From Taenia hydatigena (lineage: Eukaryota; Platyhelminthes; Cestoda; Cyclophyllidea; Taeniidae), in the NCBI GenBank assembly GCA_036345935.2, contig JADWOT020000003.1:20602509-20666508 (forward strand): a DNA stretch of 64,000 bases, written 5' to 3'. Below the pieces are notes generated by a model. That model was not told the DNA's origin and ran no database searches. It saw nothing but the letters and a program-made list of their open reading frames with translations. This document shows positions 23,524 to 35,926 of this stretch, one piece after another (the first letter of the stretch is position 1; the number at the start of each line of letters is the position of its first letter). Made by a program: the position numbers and the translations under genes.

Positions 23524-24659
23524 CAGAATCAAGAGTGCTTAAGCGTTTGATGCGGATACTAATAGGCTAACAACCCTGTGGATACGCACACAGAGGCGCA
23601 AATGCCAGCAGATGAAGGCGGAGGTAGAGGTGGCGACAAATGTGTTTATGCACGCATGTGAACTTTCTCTCCTCAAAAGGGCAGATACATGTCCTTACTG
23701 GAGAACCAATAGAGTCCCTCTGATAAGGTTATTAAAACTCCATTTCAGAAGAGAGAAGCAGCTGCACTTTATTGCATATTGTTGCTTAACCATGGCGCGA
23801 TTTGTATATGTGACGATGTCCCATTTCAAGGCAATAAACCTTGTTCGCAGATAAGCGATGCCAACTGGTCGAAGTAACATGGGAGGCGCTGTAAATACTA
23901 GCGAAGGAGATCCAAAATTCTCACACATTATCAGCAGCACAGTTGCGAGTGGGAACAGAATATCATATTACATGCGCAATCCCTGAGGAGGTCAACTATG
24001 CTCAAATTGTAACCATAGTGAGCAAAAGTTGTCACAATCAGGTAGTACCTCCCCAGTGAAGCGAGAAGGGCAACGGTGCCAACAGGCGCGAAACCAGAGC
24101 TAGCAGCCGGCCCGCATTTCAGTTTAGACACAATCCACCCGAAGAAGCTGAAAAACTTGAGTTCAATCGCAGATCCAACAGATGAGACTATTCATGACGC
24201 TTAAGGTTTTACCGCTGAAAATAAATTAGCAGCATTGTTACGACGTTGTTTACGTAAACAGACGAGCCAACCAATCAGAGGGCGGTTGACGCAAGCACGC
24301 GCGCACACAATCAATGTCAAACAGGTCCGGCGCCTGACGCACGCAAGCCAACCGTGGGTGAGGTGGCTGCCAGATTGTTCCTGGGGGGATAGGACACGTC
24401 AAAACCTACCGCGGGTAGTAACACGAACTTCCCAACAGAATGAGCCCTTAACCGGGCACAACCGCCATTTATTCGCTGCACCCATGACCGGAGCCAAAGA
24501 GCTTACTACCCCTGTTAGAGAATGCATGCGGAGACGACTGAGACCAACAAAATAAAAAAGAGAGGAATCACGACCAGGTTAAACAAGGTCGGGGGAAGCG
24601 ACAAGAGCCCCATCACAAAGACGATTACACAAGGCCAATACTCAAGAGTACGATAAAAT

Positions 24660-24665
24660 TTTATT
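24660..24665 (-). terminator. Poly(A) signal of thioredoxin
   Basis: AATAAA on the minus strand, 27 nt beyond the thioredoxin stop codon, implying a very short 3' UTR. Confidence 0.75.
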
Positions 24666-24691
24666 GGAAAACATTTTTCAAAATATATAAT

Positions 24692-25304
24692 TCAGACGTT
24701 TGCCTGGATAAGTTCCCTAATGCTAGCCTCATTGGCCCCGACGACACGACCAAGTTCATTCCCATTCTTAAACACAACCAAAGTAGGCATAGCGGTAACT
24801 CGGTACTTCTCCGCGACATCCTGAAATTGAAGGTTTCGTTGAATGCACCGGAAGGGAGCAAAAAAACAATACACAACTGAACATACCTGACACTCATCTA
24901 CGTCAACCTTTACAAAGACAACGTTTTCATTCTCCTTTGCCATTGCGTCTAATTTTGGAGCAAGCGCCTTACAGGGACCGCACCAAGTCGCAAAGAAATC
25001 ACAAACGAGAAGTTTGTCTTCCTTAATAGCTGCCTCGAGCGCCTGAAGAGGTGAACCAAAAAATGAGGAAATATTTTACGAAATGCAGGACTCGCTGACA
25101 AAGAAATAAGGAATAGCTTAAACACTGTAGATTTACGGGTGTTCTCAATGTGGAAGATGTTTATTAGTGAAAGGCAACCGCTGGGAACGAGGAGGCAAAA
25201 AAGTATCATTAAACATAACAACAAACTGGAAATTTGGCATGAAACAGGACGAATCAGGCACGCACATCACCATCCACCTTCTTAATGACTGCCTCCTCCG
25301 ACAT
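24692..25304 (-). CDS. TRX: Thioredoxin, cytosolic, cestode type
   Basis: Small disulfide reductase that transfers electrons, in flatworms from thioredoxin-glutathione reductase, to peroxiredoxins and other targets. The 107-residue protein comes from three exons: 25304-25266 (13 codons, MSEEAVIKKVDGD), 25042-24887 (52 codons) and 24820-24692 (42 codons plus TGA). All junctions are phase 0 with GT-AG introns. The active site WCGPC lies at residues 33-37, preceded by LLVCDFFAT; the conserved cis-proline MPT is at 76-78, and the family GxxVGANE turn follows. Length is as expected for a cytosolic thioredoxin, with no signal peptide. The start ATG lies 11 nt after a CAG that could be a cis or trans-splice acceptor. 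The sequence closely resembles the Echinococcus/Taenia thioredoxin as I remember it, which is the main taxonomic clue. It lies downstream of SMC2 on the same strand. Confidence 0.97.
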
Positions 25305-26480
25305 CCCGAGGAAACTGAATGGAGTGACTCTTTGAAACGTGCAACAGGAAGCTCTGTTAAAGGACTTCAAGGCCATTAGAGCATTGATAGTGATTTTATT
25401 TATTAAGGCTTTCACTATCAAATCGTGCAAATAAATTAGGCGCGATTTATATTTTAATTTTGGCAGCCTCATAGATAACAAATGTGTGCAACTGATAAAG
25501 TCATGAATAAACGCAAATAAGCCATATCATACGTAGGTTCTACATACGAATACTGAGCTATAGATAACCATAATATCTGTTAACTTGCATTTCGGCTTCT
25601 CGCACTTCACATCCTTTACTTTACGCAGCTACGATTTGTTCTAAAGATTATCCATAAATTGAGCGCCACATTTGAGTTAGGATAAAGCTACAATAAAACG
25701 AGAACCCGACCTCACTCCAACGGAAATGCGGTTGTGCGTCATGCTAATGTCTCATTGGATACTTTTATCCTTTTCTTAAATTAACTTATTAAAATCTCAA
25801 ATAAACACAATCCCATGCGAGCCGGGACATGGTGAAGGTGATGAACAGCTCTACAGGGTCCAGCGTCCTGATAGCTGGAGGGCTCCCCGTGGCAGACACA
25901 GGAAATCAAATGTCACTAGAAAGCCCATACACGCCAGCATAACCCACACCGATCCAGGAAAAACAGCTGCAGGGTACCATGGACTCCAGATCGCTCTCAT
26001 AGCGATCCACATGGCTCCACACAAAACAAATCCATGATCGACCCAACACTAGTTTTGTTGAATGTACCTTCCAGGCGAGCCGGGAGGACAATCTGAATCT
26101 TATACCGGAGGAGCGGGTTGATCCCCTTAACACAGATGGCTGAACCACTGACTCCCTTATATGCGCCATCTAACCACCGTTTTGTCTAACGCAAAAAGGG
26201 TCCAAGAACATCTGACCCTCTCAGGCTAGAAGAAAAAGAAGAAACTCCTGCAATTTGGCCCGCCTATTGGGACACCCAAAACCCTCACATTTCCACAAAA
26301 CGCAAAGAGCTGATGACTACAAACAGGCTGATGGGTGAACTAGGCCTTCCCCACTGAAAAGCCGTTAGGACACACAAATAGACGACGAGGACGAAAACTT
26401 ATGTATTAACAATAATATCGGACAAAGTGGTACAAAAATATGAACAAATGCACTATGCTAAAGGTGGCAACGGCAGCAGC
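25305..26480. other. SMC2-thioredoxin spacer
   Basis: No supported gene. On the minus strand AATAAATAAA lies at 25395-25404, which could end the SMC2 transcript. Between about 25.8 and 26.3 kb the text is GC-richer than its flanks and has a minus-strand frame of 87 codons with no recognisable family; it may be an old repeat. Confidence 0.6.
25395..25404 (-). terminator. Overlapping AATAAA signals, candidate SMC2 poly(A) site
   Basis: Two overlapping AATAAA hexamers on the minus strand lie about 1.08 kb beyond the SMC2 stop and only about 80 nt before the CAG acceptor preceding the thioredoxin ATG. This is the canonical signal I noticed between the two genes on this strand. Confidence 0.4.
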
Positions 26481-29400
26481 CTAGGCAGCCAACTTGCGTC
26501 GACTACCGATTTGGTGAGGACGCACATCGCCACCGGCCTTTGTGGGACGCAACGCTGCCGAAGCTGAAGCGGAAGAGGAAGTGGAAGGCGTGTGCCGTGT
26601 CACCGTGGAGACACCGTCCACGAATTTTGTCTTGAAGAGAACGTTGGCATTGTTGAACATTCCGTCCTTAAGCGACACCACTATAAACTGGCAAAAGGAG
26701 GAGGCATATATATGCAGGTATGCAGTAGAGGATGATCGAGTGCACCGGAAGGGCCTACCTGAGCATTATTGAAGTGGTTCTTGATCAACTGGCCGATATT
26801 CTGGGTATGTGAGAGATCTAGCGCAGCATCTACCTCGTCCAGAATGTAGATGGGTGCGGGCTTGAAGAGCAGCAGGGCCAGGATCAGCGCTAGAGCCACC
26901 AACGATCTGGGAAGTTGCGTAGGCGGGTTGACGGACATTCAGCACATCATGGCAACTTTGTTAATTATGAACTCTCCTCTTACAGAGCCAGTGATCACGA
27001 TCAGTCAAATTTAAGAATTTGAGTGGAAGGCATTACCGGCATATTTTGACCCTAGAGAGGGCTAAATGTAGCCGTAGCCTTTGTCGGATGAATTGCTGCC
27101 TCAAAACCATCGCATCAAAGTGAGATGCAATTAGAAAAAAAGGACTACTCAGAACCCCAAGGAGATCAGAATTGGAAAAAAGGGGAATCGACAAACCTCT
27201 GCCCCCCGGAGAGTTCACTCAGTGATTCTTTCCAGGTGTCGCCAAACGCTACACGGAACTGTAGACCCTCTAGTATGGTCTGTCCTTCTGGGGGAACAAG
27301 TTGGGCACGACTGCCAGGGAGGAGGGAGGAGAAAATGCTGCTGAACTCCGCGTTCACCTTCTCATAAGCTGCACGCAGCACCTGTTCTTTGCGCGCGTCC
27401 AGGTCATCAATGACAGCTTGGATCTTGAGCTTGTCCGCCAGCACAATTTCGCGACGGCGCAGAAGGTCAGCGTACTGTTCCTCCGCGGTGCCCAGCATAT
27501 TCATTGCGCGCATGTTCACTGTACGACTCAACTTGTCGCGTCGCTCGCTCAGCTGAGCCACGCGTCGACGAGCCTCACCGGGATCCCGCTTGCCAAAATC
27601 GAAGGGCCCGTTGGCCACACCGAAGTGGTGACGCTCCTCCGCTATCCACGAGTTCGATTCCACCATTTGTGCAAGCTGGTGAGGGATCCACGTTAAGTAT
27701 TACGTTTGTGCACACAAAGATGAGTTGAAGACTATAATGGTAGCCCTGAAGCAATTTCAATCGAGTGCTGACTTTAAGCATAGCTTCACAAAAAGTATAA
27801 GCCAAAATATTTACAAAAAAAAATTATTTCGAGAGCAAACTTGATTGATGAATTACAATTTAACACGGATGCACAGAGGCTAGTCAGCGGGATTGACAAG
27901 ACTAAAGCGAATCAAAGTAGTGCTTCGAGGCAATAAAGCATAAAGGGCTTCCTACCTATTCAAATTTTGAAAATTATGAGAACTTTGATGAAGCTCAATG
28001 ACTAAATCTAAAAGTTGTCGCATAATATGTGAATAAGATTTCAGGGGAACTGACTGACAATAAATGAGGGGGTGGATTCTACAGTTCGAGGAGGTAGCAC
28101 GACATAGGGGAGTGGAGAAGGAGAGACGGAGGGCATACCTTGATGGTGGCCTCTTTGCTCTCCTTGCTGTGGATATCGACGTCATGGGTAAGACGATCAA
28201 TTTCGCAGATAGTGGCAGAAATAGCCTCTTTGAGGCGCCCAGCATCATTTTTAGCCGTTTGGATGGCTGTGGCGACAGCGTCCGCAAGTCGCTGCTGCTC
28301 CTCCACCCGCGCCCGCGCAACCTCCAGCGCCACCTTCGCGGCCTCCAACTGCTTCCCTGTGGTTTCCACTGCCGCCTCGGCATTCGCCACCTCGCCGCGA
28401 CTCAGCTCTGTCGAAGACTAGGTTCGATCGTGATAAAAAAGTTGAAATTTTCACTCGTTTACGAGATAATCCAGCGTATAGAATTTAGAAGAGATTCAGA
28501 ATGCCAGACACGAAAGCAAAAACGGGAGAATGGATGCAAGTCGAGGGGGGAACCAATCTAAATTTTGAAAAATATCGCATTAATCTTTGAAATGACTGTT
28601 TAAAGACGGAGAGCATTATTTCCAACCCAATCGGATGTTCAATCCGATTATATGTATACAACGGTAACTATTAATAATAAATTCCGTCATGAAAGAATAA
28701 GAACGACTACGAGACTACTTAGGAATCACAAAAAACTTAAAATTCACACAAAGCAGCAAAGTAATCCTAAAAGCCTAAAAATCCGAAAAAAGCCAAATTC
28801 TTTGTGAGAAGTTAAGTCAGTCGGTGGAAAAAGGCCCCACTCTCAAGAAGACAGCCCAAAACCTAAAACTGCAAGGCCCATCCAGAAAATCATCAAGAAT
28901 ATCAAGTATTCAAGTAGGTTAAAATTATCCACGAGGGAGAGAAATCGTAGGCGCATTTATGGAATTTAGGAGAATAAAACGGATTCTCGCAGCAACAAGC
29001 AAACCGTCGATCAACAGATCGAATCACGGGACCGCACATAATAATCTTCAAAAAGAAGAGAACAAAGTTTATACCCCTCGGCTGAAGTGGATGCATGAAG
29101 GCGACATGCGGAGGAGGATGGTAAAAGGACTACTAGAGAAATGGTGAGCACCGTATTTAAACAAGTCCAACACTGCATAAAAATGGCAATGCCATGGAAG
29201 ACGTCATGGCAAAGGAAGGAATAAAGAAGCTGAAAGATAACAGTAATAAGTTCATCAAGAGAAAAGAACTAATTCAATGGAGAACAAATGAAAAACTATC
29301 TAATTCTGAGGGGTGGCTATGTATCCAAAAACGGACTTCAAGAATGACCAAAAGTAACTAGAGTAACCATTGAGAGGTCTGTTGTTGAAGAGAGTGGAAA

Positions 29401-32400
29401 TATCACATTCAAGAAATTCGGAAAAACCTCAGAAAAGAAAAATATGGCTGAGGCGATGCTTCGGCATCAATAATTAGGGCGAAATTTCAATAGAGTTAAA
29501 CAGGGTACTGAAGAATGCCTAGGAAAACATTCAGGAAGAATTTCAAAGACAACCATATAAAAACGTAGAGAGCTGTAAAGCCGTCCCAATAATCTATTTG
29601 AGGCACGAAAGACGGTAATAAGAAAAAACTTGATTATTGAAAAAAACCACCAACTTAATCGAACGAGTGTAGAGAGCTCAAAAAGGAGGGCATACCTTTA
29701 TCTGCTCCAACTCACGAGCCAGTTCGTCGGCCTCAAGACGAAGAGTTTCCTTAAGACGCTGTTTCTGTCGTAGCGCCTCCTCTGCCGCGTCGGCACGCTT
29801 CCGGGCGGCACAAACCACGGCCTCCGCCTCGCGCAGTGCCCGCGCCTCCTCCTCTTGCGCGTGCTCCACGCGCCACTGCGCCTCCTCCGCCGCTTTCGTT
29901 GCTTCCGCCAAACGCGTGGCACCGCGCTTCAGCGACTCGCCTACCTCCGCTATCGGGAGTGGGAAAAAAATAGCAAATAAACACTTACACTAATTCCGCA
30001 ACCAAAAATCCAGATGAAACCACCGCCAAAGCCACCGCTGCTACTGAAAAACGCGTCAAGCTCAATCTATAAGCGATAAATGAAGCCATTTTCTATTCAA
30101 CCCAGCATACTCCGGATTTATCATGAGCATTCCCAGGCCAACTACCACCAACCATCATTCCTCACCTCACACTGCGATTCCAGTCTGAATCACCGATTAG
30201 CGTTCAGTGTAGCAATGATCCATACGTCTGAGAATGGTTGGATCACACGCTAGCTTGTCTTCATCGACTAAGTTAGTCGATCAGTCCTAAACAGGTCAGT
30301 GAATGTGTGTTGTGCGTATCCACCATAAACACCAAGCCAAAATGGCATCATATCCATTTCTGCCACAACCAAACGGCGAACGCCTCTGCTTTGACAACAT
30401 GCAGAGAAGAATTCCTCTTGCAATTTACCAAATCATATTCTATTCCTCGTCTTTGTCAGCTGACTCAAAGAAGCTGTCACTTAGGCTACATAATAGCAAA
30501 AATTTCTACGAAGGCAATACTCATTTGTTCTACTGCCCCGTCAGCCAGGAATGATAGTGTGGAGACCAGAAACGACCGAGGAAGCGGAGGATAGTCCGGT
30601 TTCTTCGCTTTAACTTGTCCAAGTAAGGCGCCACTAGATTTTGCATTGTTCTCCCTGATCACTAAGCATTTCTAAATAATCCCTTATCGGAGTCCTCAGT
30701 TTAGACACTGATCACAGACATCTTAGTAGAAGCACATATGCCACTGTACGGTTAGGCTAAATTTCAATGCAAGACGAGAACATAAAAGAAAACCTTAATA
30801 AGCTAATGACACTAATACCACAACAACTTCGTGGAAAATCTGTTCAAGAAACGACTGGAAATTTTGAAGGTGACCCAAATTTACCCAGTTCCTCTTTCAG
30901 TCGTTCGAGATCGGAGCGAAGACGATGCGTGTCCGACTGGCGAAGGTTGGTTTCAACGAGGGCCAGTTGATGGCGGGTACGATCGAGGGTCTCCGCGAGG
31001 TCAGCACGTCGGCGTGCGCGCTCCGCCGCAGCCTCACGTGCCTCTTGGGTCGCTCGGGCACGAGTCATTGCCTCCACCGCCTCACATTCCGCTGCACGCC
31101 ACTGCGCCACGCGGATCAGCAGACTGGCTGCACCATCACCGCCGCCACTTGCACGTGAACCACCCGACAGTGTACCCTGAAAGCACGAGACAAATACGGG
31201 TCAAGGGGGCTATTATTTCACAATAAATGGAGCAAAAGGCACATTTGAAGATAATGAAAACGCTGTAATGGATTAATCCTCACCGTGGCGGAAAAAGAGG
31301 TCCCAACACTCCTAAGCATATGCTCACAAAAAAACTGTTGGACTAAGGATCTTCCATCTATTACCGTTCGCTTTCTTAAAATTTAAAAAAAATAGATTTG
31401 CAATAGACAGTAACCTAAGTTAGTCCAATCACTATGGGATTGTAACCAAAAGTTCATTAAATTCACGGATAGGCAAACGTTTTACGCACTGAAGCATCTA
31501 CTAACATCGCCAAATGAATTTGCAAGGTTGAACCAAAAACCTTTTGACGAATCCCCGAACTTCGTGATTATTTCACATAAAATTGTGACAACAATGACAT
31601 TTGCTTCAAATACATATGTGATATATATACGACACTTGTCCGCACGATTCGGTTTTCACGATGGTGATACGGGGACCGGATTATGACGCCCAAGTTACCA
31701 GCATCCTAGCCCTTCTGAACTATCAGGATAAGAATAATGTAATTAGTGAGGAACGAACCTGTGGATCGAACATATCTCCGTCGTAAGTGATAGTGCGTCT
31801 CTCCACCCCCGGATGGAAGGCAACACGACGAGCGTGGTCGAGAGTGGGGCAGACAAGGAGGCCGCCGAAGATGAATTCCATGACGGGTTTGAGATGGGAA
31901 GGGTAACGAATGAGGGAGAGAGCGGGCGCAACGTTCTCCGCGCCCACCAAAGCCTCAGCTCGCTGTACCACGTCTGCTGGCACCGGAGTCCCGCGCATCC
32001 GATTGAGCGGTAGCATCGTTACCCGCCTCGCCAACTGTCCCCTCTCCAATAGTGCCTTCGCCGTCGTCTCGGTGTCCACCACCACGTTGTAAAGCTGCAG
32101 ACGGACAACCACACATGATTAAGCATACGCTTCCCAGTCGCCAATGTGTCGGTGCGCCTCATTAACGCTACGAAAGAGATTCTAGACGCCACAAGACTAT
32201 GCACTGTGCTGCGTAGAATGACGAAACAAATCCAACTTCCAGCTCTCAAAGTGAGCAAGATTGCCCAAACTGAAGTTGAACGTTAAGGCTACAACCAAAT
32301 TCTAGAGCATGAGAACGATAAAGCGACATTTGGAGTGGTATTACATCAGGATTAAAAATATGCCAAACTGCTTGGTTGCGTGTTTTGCTAGAGCAGAATG

Positions 32401-35400
32401 AACCACCTCCAAATGTTATACAAGAATCGAATTCGGTTGAAAAAGAAGAGGATAATGACAAAAGGCAATGAAGATTACCATGCTGCAACCTACGCCTCAT
32501 AAGGCGTGCGCAAAACCACTGAGGTACATTGTACGAGTTCCCACAAGTCACTACAGCGAGTCATGCCAAAAACTACGCCAGATTGCCCAATAGCCTGATT
32601 TTCCCACCATTTTTAGTTACGAGCGATTAGCAACAAATACGCTGAAAAGACAATAAGTAATTTGCCTAGACTTCTTTAAGCAGAAATGACCCAACTAGGA
32701 AAACAGGAAAATTAACGATTAAAACGCCAAACCCACCTTGCCACCAGCGGCAACTTCAATAGCAGTGGCATATTTGGGATTGACGAGGTCAAATAACTTC
32801 GCTACCACCCCATAAACCCGCCTCCTATCAAAATTTGGCGTCGGATCAGCGTATTCAAACTGTAGTTGGTGAAACTGACGACCCAAATCCTCGCTGCGAG
32901 CCTGCAACAGACGCACCGCCCTTGCCTCTTCATTATACCTGTCTATAAGTAAAAAAATAGAGTTAGAGAGGATGGAAGGAAGAGTAAGAGGATGAAAACT
33001 AACTGGTAATTGCAGCCTCATCACCGCCCGCCTCCTCATCCGCCCTTCGGATATCCTCCAGCTGTTCGTTCACCTTCGCTATCTGCTCCACAAGCTGGCG
33101 TCGCTTCTGTGCCTCCGCCTGCCCCTCCTTCCCACATTTCGCCTCCATTGCTGCAAGCTTCTTCTCCCCATTCGCCAATTCCTTTGATAGGTGCTCCTCC
33201 CGCATTTCCAGCTGACGCAACTCCGTCTCCACAGCCACTCGATGGCCTTCCGCCACGCGAGCCTGCTCCGCCAGGCCTCCAGCACGCTTTGAGGATGGCC
33301 CACCGCCACCGAGGCCCGAGGTAGCCGCCTAGACGAGGAAGGGTGAGAGAAAACAGAATCCAAGAAGAGCGATAAATAGTAAGAAAACTTACAGCCAAAT
33401 TCGCCTGTGCTTCGGTGAGAACATCCTGCGCCTGCTGGGCAGCCTCCTCGAGGTCGTGAAACTCGGCACCAGCAGCAGCCTCAGCGGCACGCTGCTTCGC
33501 CGCCAAATGAGTGGCCACCTCGGCCGACTGGAGGTCGAGGGAGCGAAGCTGCTTCTTTGCAGCACACAGGCGCTCCATAGCACGAGTCGATGAACCTGAT
33601 GCTACTGCCTCCTCCTTTTGATGCTCTGTCAGTAGCCGCTCTGCTTCTTCTAGTGCGGTGCCTAGCAGCTAAAATAAAACTATTAGTGAAGCAATGATAT
33701 GTACTTCTAACTATGCAGTTCTTCACTAGTGAAGAGATAGTAGAGGCGTGACAATTTGTAAGCAAGTCGTTATCAGTTGCTAACCTTAAACAGGAGCGGA
33801 GGCCTTCAGCAATTATCAGTGACAGTAGCACAAAGGATTGGCAAACATTTGGAAAAGCCGGTGAAAGGGACTTGATGCAAAGCATGGAAAATAGCACCTT
33901 TCGAGCAGTCCAACTATAGCAATTAGAAACTCCTCGCACAGGTCAGAAATTTTACCCGCTCCCCTTATAGACGAGATGGTGCCACTTTACAGACATTCTC
34001 AAACTTAGGTTAGACCCGTGATTGAGTTTAAAAAAGGAATTAAACAGGGAATTCTTTTCAAAACGACTGCATGCTCTGGTTCGAAAGGACAAAGAATCAT
34101 CAAATAGATATACGTTCCAAATTGCGACGGAATACCACATGCAGCAACCCGATTCTGCCACTAATGAAAGGAGTCCTTGTCGTAAACTAACTTGTCTCGA
34201 AGGAAAGAAACGGAAGCATTCTTGATTCAGAATAATCTGTCAGAAAAGCCAAGCTGAGAAGCGTCCAGGGCGTTGACAGAGTGAAATTCAGGGCTAGTAA
34301 ACTTTCAACTTAAAGGCTGAGCTGAAGGACCACTTCACAAGCTACTCTATTCAGCTTTCCAAAGGGCCGTAAAATCGAATGAAATAGCAGCACTCAAAAT
34401 ACTGAGTTAGAAGTCTACATTCCGAATACTGACTGAGGAGGATTTTTAAACACAAAACACCACATATGTTAAAACTCGGTCACACAATTTCGAAAAAAAG
34501 TACAGGACACCAAACCTCGTTTACCGTATCGATATCATGGGTATGCGAAGAGCAAGGGCACTCAGAAAGTTTACACAAGTTACCATCAACCACATATATG
34601 GAAGTTGCACAGCTTAACCACTTTGTACTAAGCATAGAAACCCCATTCTAAATGCGAGTAAAGAGGAACGACTCACCGTTTGACGCTCCTCCGTCAGATC
34701 TACGATTTTTTTGTCAACCTCAACCTTTTGTGCGTTCAACTACAAGTTGAATATCAGAGCACCAACTTTCAGGAACAAACCTGCTCAAGACTTCCCTTCG
34801 CAGACGAAAGATTTGTCTCTAGTTTGACGAGATCATCCTTGCTGCGCTGTTTAGCTTCCTCAAGACAAGTGAAGTCATACGCCACAATGAGCTTGGAGAG
34901 GTGTTCAATTTCACGGACAACTTTCTGGTATTCCAGGTAGCTGCTACGCTCTTCGCGCAGTTTTCTGATTGTCGGGGTGATATCTTCATACAAAACCTAG
35001 GGATACAGAGGGCCGATTTAACCTTACTCTATCAATTTCTCGAAGTTTACTATCCTTCTTCTCAATAGTCTTAAGAGCAGCCTCCTTTTTATTCTCATAT
35101 AATTTCGTGCTCGCAGCCTCCTCCAAAAGAGATAAAATCTGTGCAAATAATGGGAACGGTAAAGCAAGTTACTTCTGGCGGCTTCATATTCAAAACTTTT
35201 GTAATGCGTCCTTGCATAATGAGGAAGTGAGGGTTATTCACATTCAGCTGCACGGAGTGAAAAAGATCCTGTACTCGAGTGCTTGTAGCGTTTGTTCCAT
35301 TAATCAAATATTTGTTCTTTCCACCAACAACCACCTGACGAGTTATCGTTAACTCGTCAAATTGTTCATAACCATAAGGGGAGATGGATTTGTCGGTGTT

Positions 35401-35690
35401 ATCAAAAACAATGCTGACAGTTGCTTTAGTGATACCAGCTTGGCCACCTTTATAAACAAGTTCTTGCAAATTGGATGCCCGAATCTGGAAAAGTTTAAAA
35501 GTCAATAACCTAAAGAGCCTACATGGAACAAGTTCGTAATACCCAACAGGAAGCAAATTGCATCTAGAATGTTGGACTTGCCAGATCCATTAAGGCCAGT
35601 TATTGCATTAAACTGGACATCGAATCCAGGAATCTCAGTACGCTGACAGTACGACTTAAACCCGTCAATTACCATAGACTTAATGTACAT
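26481..35690 (-). CDS. SMC2: SMC2, condensin core ATPase subunit (complete, 15 exons)
   Basis: Pairs with SMC4 in condensin I/II and drives ATP-dependent chromosome compaction. Exons: 35690-35523, 35484-35173, 35138-35028, 34996-34781, 34739-34677, 33668-33393, 33328-33004, 32942-32737, 32094-31759, 31176-30885, 29949-29696, 28417-28139, 27675-27197, 26906-26759, 26687-26481 (TAG). All introns are GT-AG and all phases agree, giving 1223 residues (human 1197). Walker A GLNGSGKS is at 32-39, followed by the SMC2-typical [15 protein letters not shown]. The hinge spans about 500-670 ([10 protein letters not shown]...), ending [12 protein letters not shown]. Signature LSELSGGQR is at 1098-1106, Walker [10 protein letters not shown] at 1124-1132, D-loop ALD at 1134-1136. 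The two long arms are coiled coil, very Ala/Glu/Arg-rich in exons 6, 7 and 10-12. The start matches the family N-terminus; an upstream in-frame ATG would add 15 unrelated residues. Confidence 0.98.
28418..29695 (-). other. SMC2 intron 11
   Basis: A 1.28 kb intron between two arm exons. Its plus strand is strikingly A/purine-rich from about 28.6 to 29.65 kb. The only longer frame (28959-29147, plus) has no recognisable family. It may be an old A-rich retroelement tail, but I cannot show that. Confidence 0.5.
29950..30884 (-). other. SMC2 intron 10
   Basis: A 0.94 kb intron in phase 1. Nothing beyond short chance frames is visible. Confidence 0.7.
33669..34676 (-). other. SMC2 intron 5
   Basis: A 1.0 kb AT-rich intron in phase 0 with a GTGAGT donor and a TTTTAG acceptor. 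No internal feature is visible. Confidence 0.7.
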
Positions 35691-35926
35691 CTCACCTACG
35701 CAGTGAAGCAATATAAAAATCTGACCTGCGCGCAATCCTCGACTGTTAGTTAAAATTATTGTTTAATAAAATCAACTTTTGAGGCAGCCTTTTAAAACTA
35801 CGGGTTTTGATAAAATGTACCGACAGATTGCGCATAAATTGTATAACTTGAATGCTTTTGTTTGCACGCGCATTTAGCTGAGCGCCTGTTCCAACAGTGT
35901 TAGCCGTTTTCACTGACTCTGAGGAA
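35691..35926. promoter_or_regulatory. Putative bidirectional promoter between SMC2 and the MGNCC gene
   Basis: Only 236 bp separate the two divergent start codons. The stretch is AT-rich with TATA-like text (CAATATAAAAAT near 35709) and GC-containing blocks near each end. Transcription of both genes must be controlled from, or near, this interval unless 5' non-coding exons lie farther away. Confidence 0.6.

Larger units (their letters stand above)
17231..24659. other. Repeat-rich spacer between rabaptin exons and thioredoxin
   Basis: This 7.4 kb holds no gene I can name. It contains three copies of a roughly 110 bp repeat (18.55-19.20 kb), a possible reverse-transcriptase fragment on the minus strand (18114-18380), a G-rich island with a 21-G run (21.0-21.65 kb), and exon-like pieces at 21838-21963 (plus), 22683-22805 (minus) and 23080-23523 (minus). 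Missing 5' exons of rabaptin could lie here, but I could not find coiled-coil coding sequence on the minus strand. Confidence 0.55.

Noticed and set aside
24235..24555. 106-codon Arg/Thr-rich plus-strand frame
   Set aside because: It lies just beyond the 3' end of thioredoxin in locally GC-rich text, has no recognisable domain and no convincing splice sites.
25906..26169. 87-codon minus-strand frame between SMC2 and thioredoxin
   Set aside because: No family resemblance. It sits in a GC-richer patch that looks more like an old repeat or UTR.
33010..33578. Plus-strand 104-codon and minus-strand 180-codon frames over SMC2 exons 6-7
   Set aside because: They are other-frame readings, or read-through of an intron, over the GC-rich SMC2 arm exons, whose frame is fixed by the alignment.
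35691..35735. Upstream in-frame ATG for SMC2 at 35735
   Set aside because: The family N-terminus (M-x-IKS) begins at 35690. The 15 extra residues have no counterpart and would occupy the divergent promoter interval.
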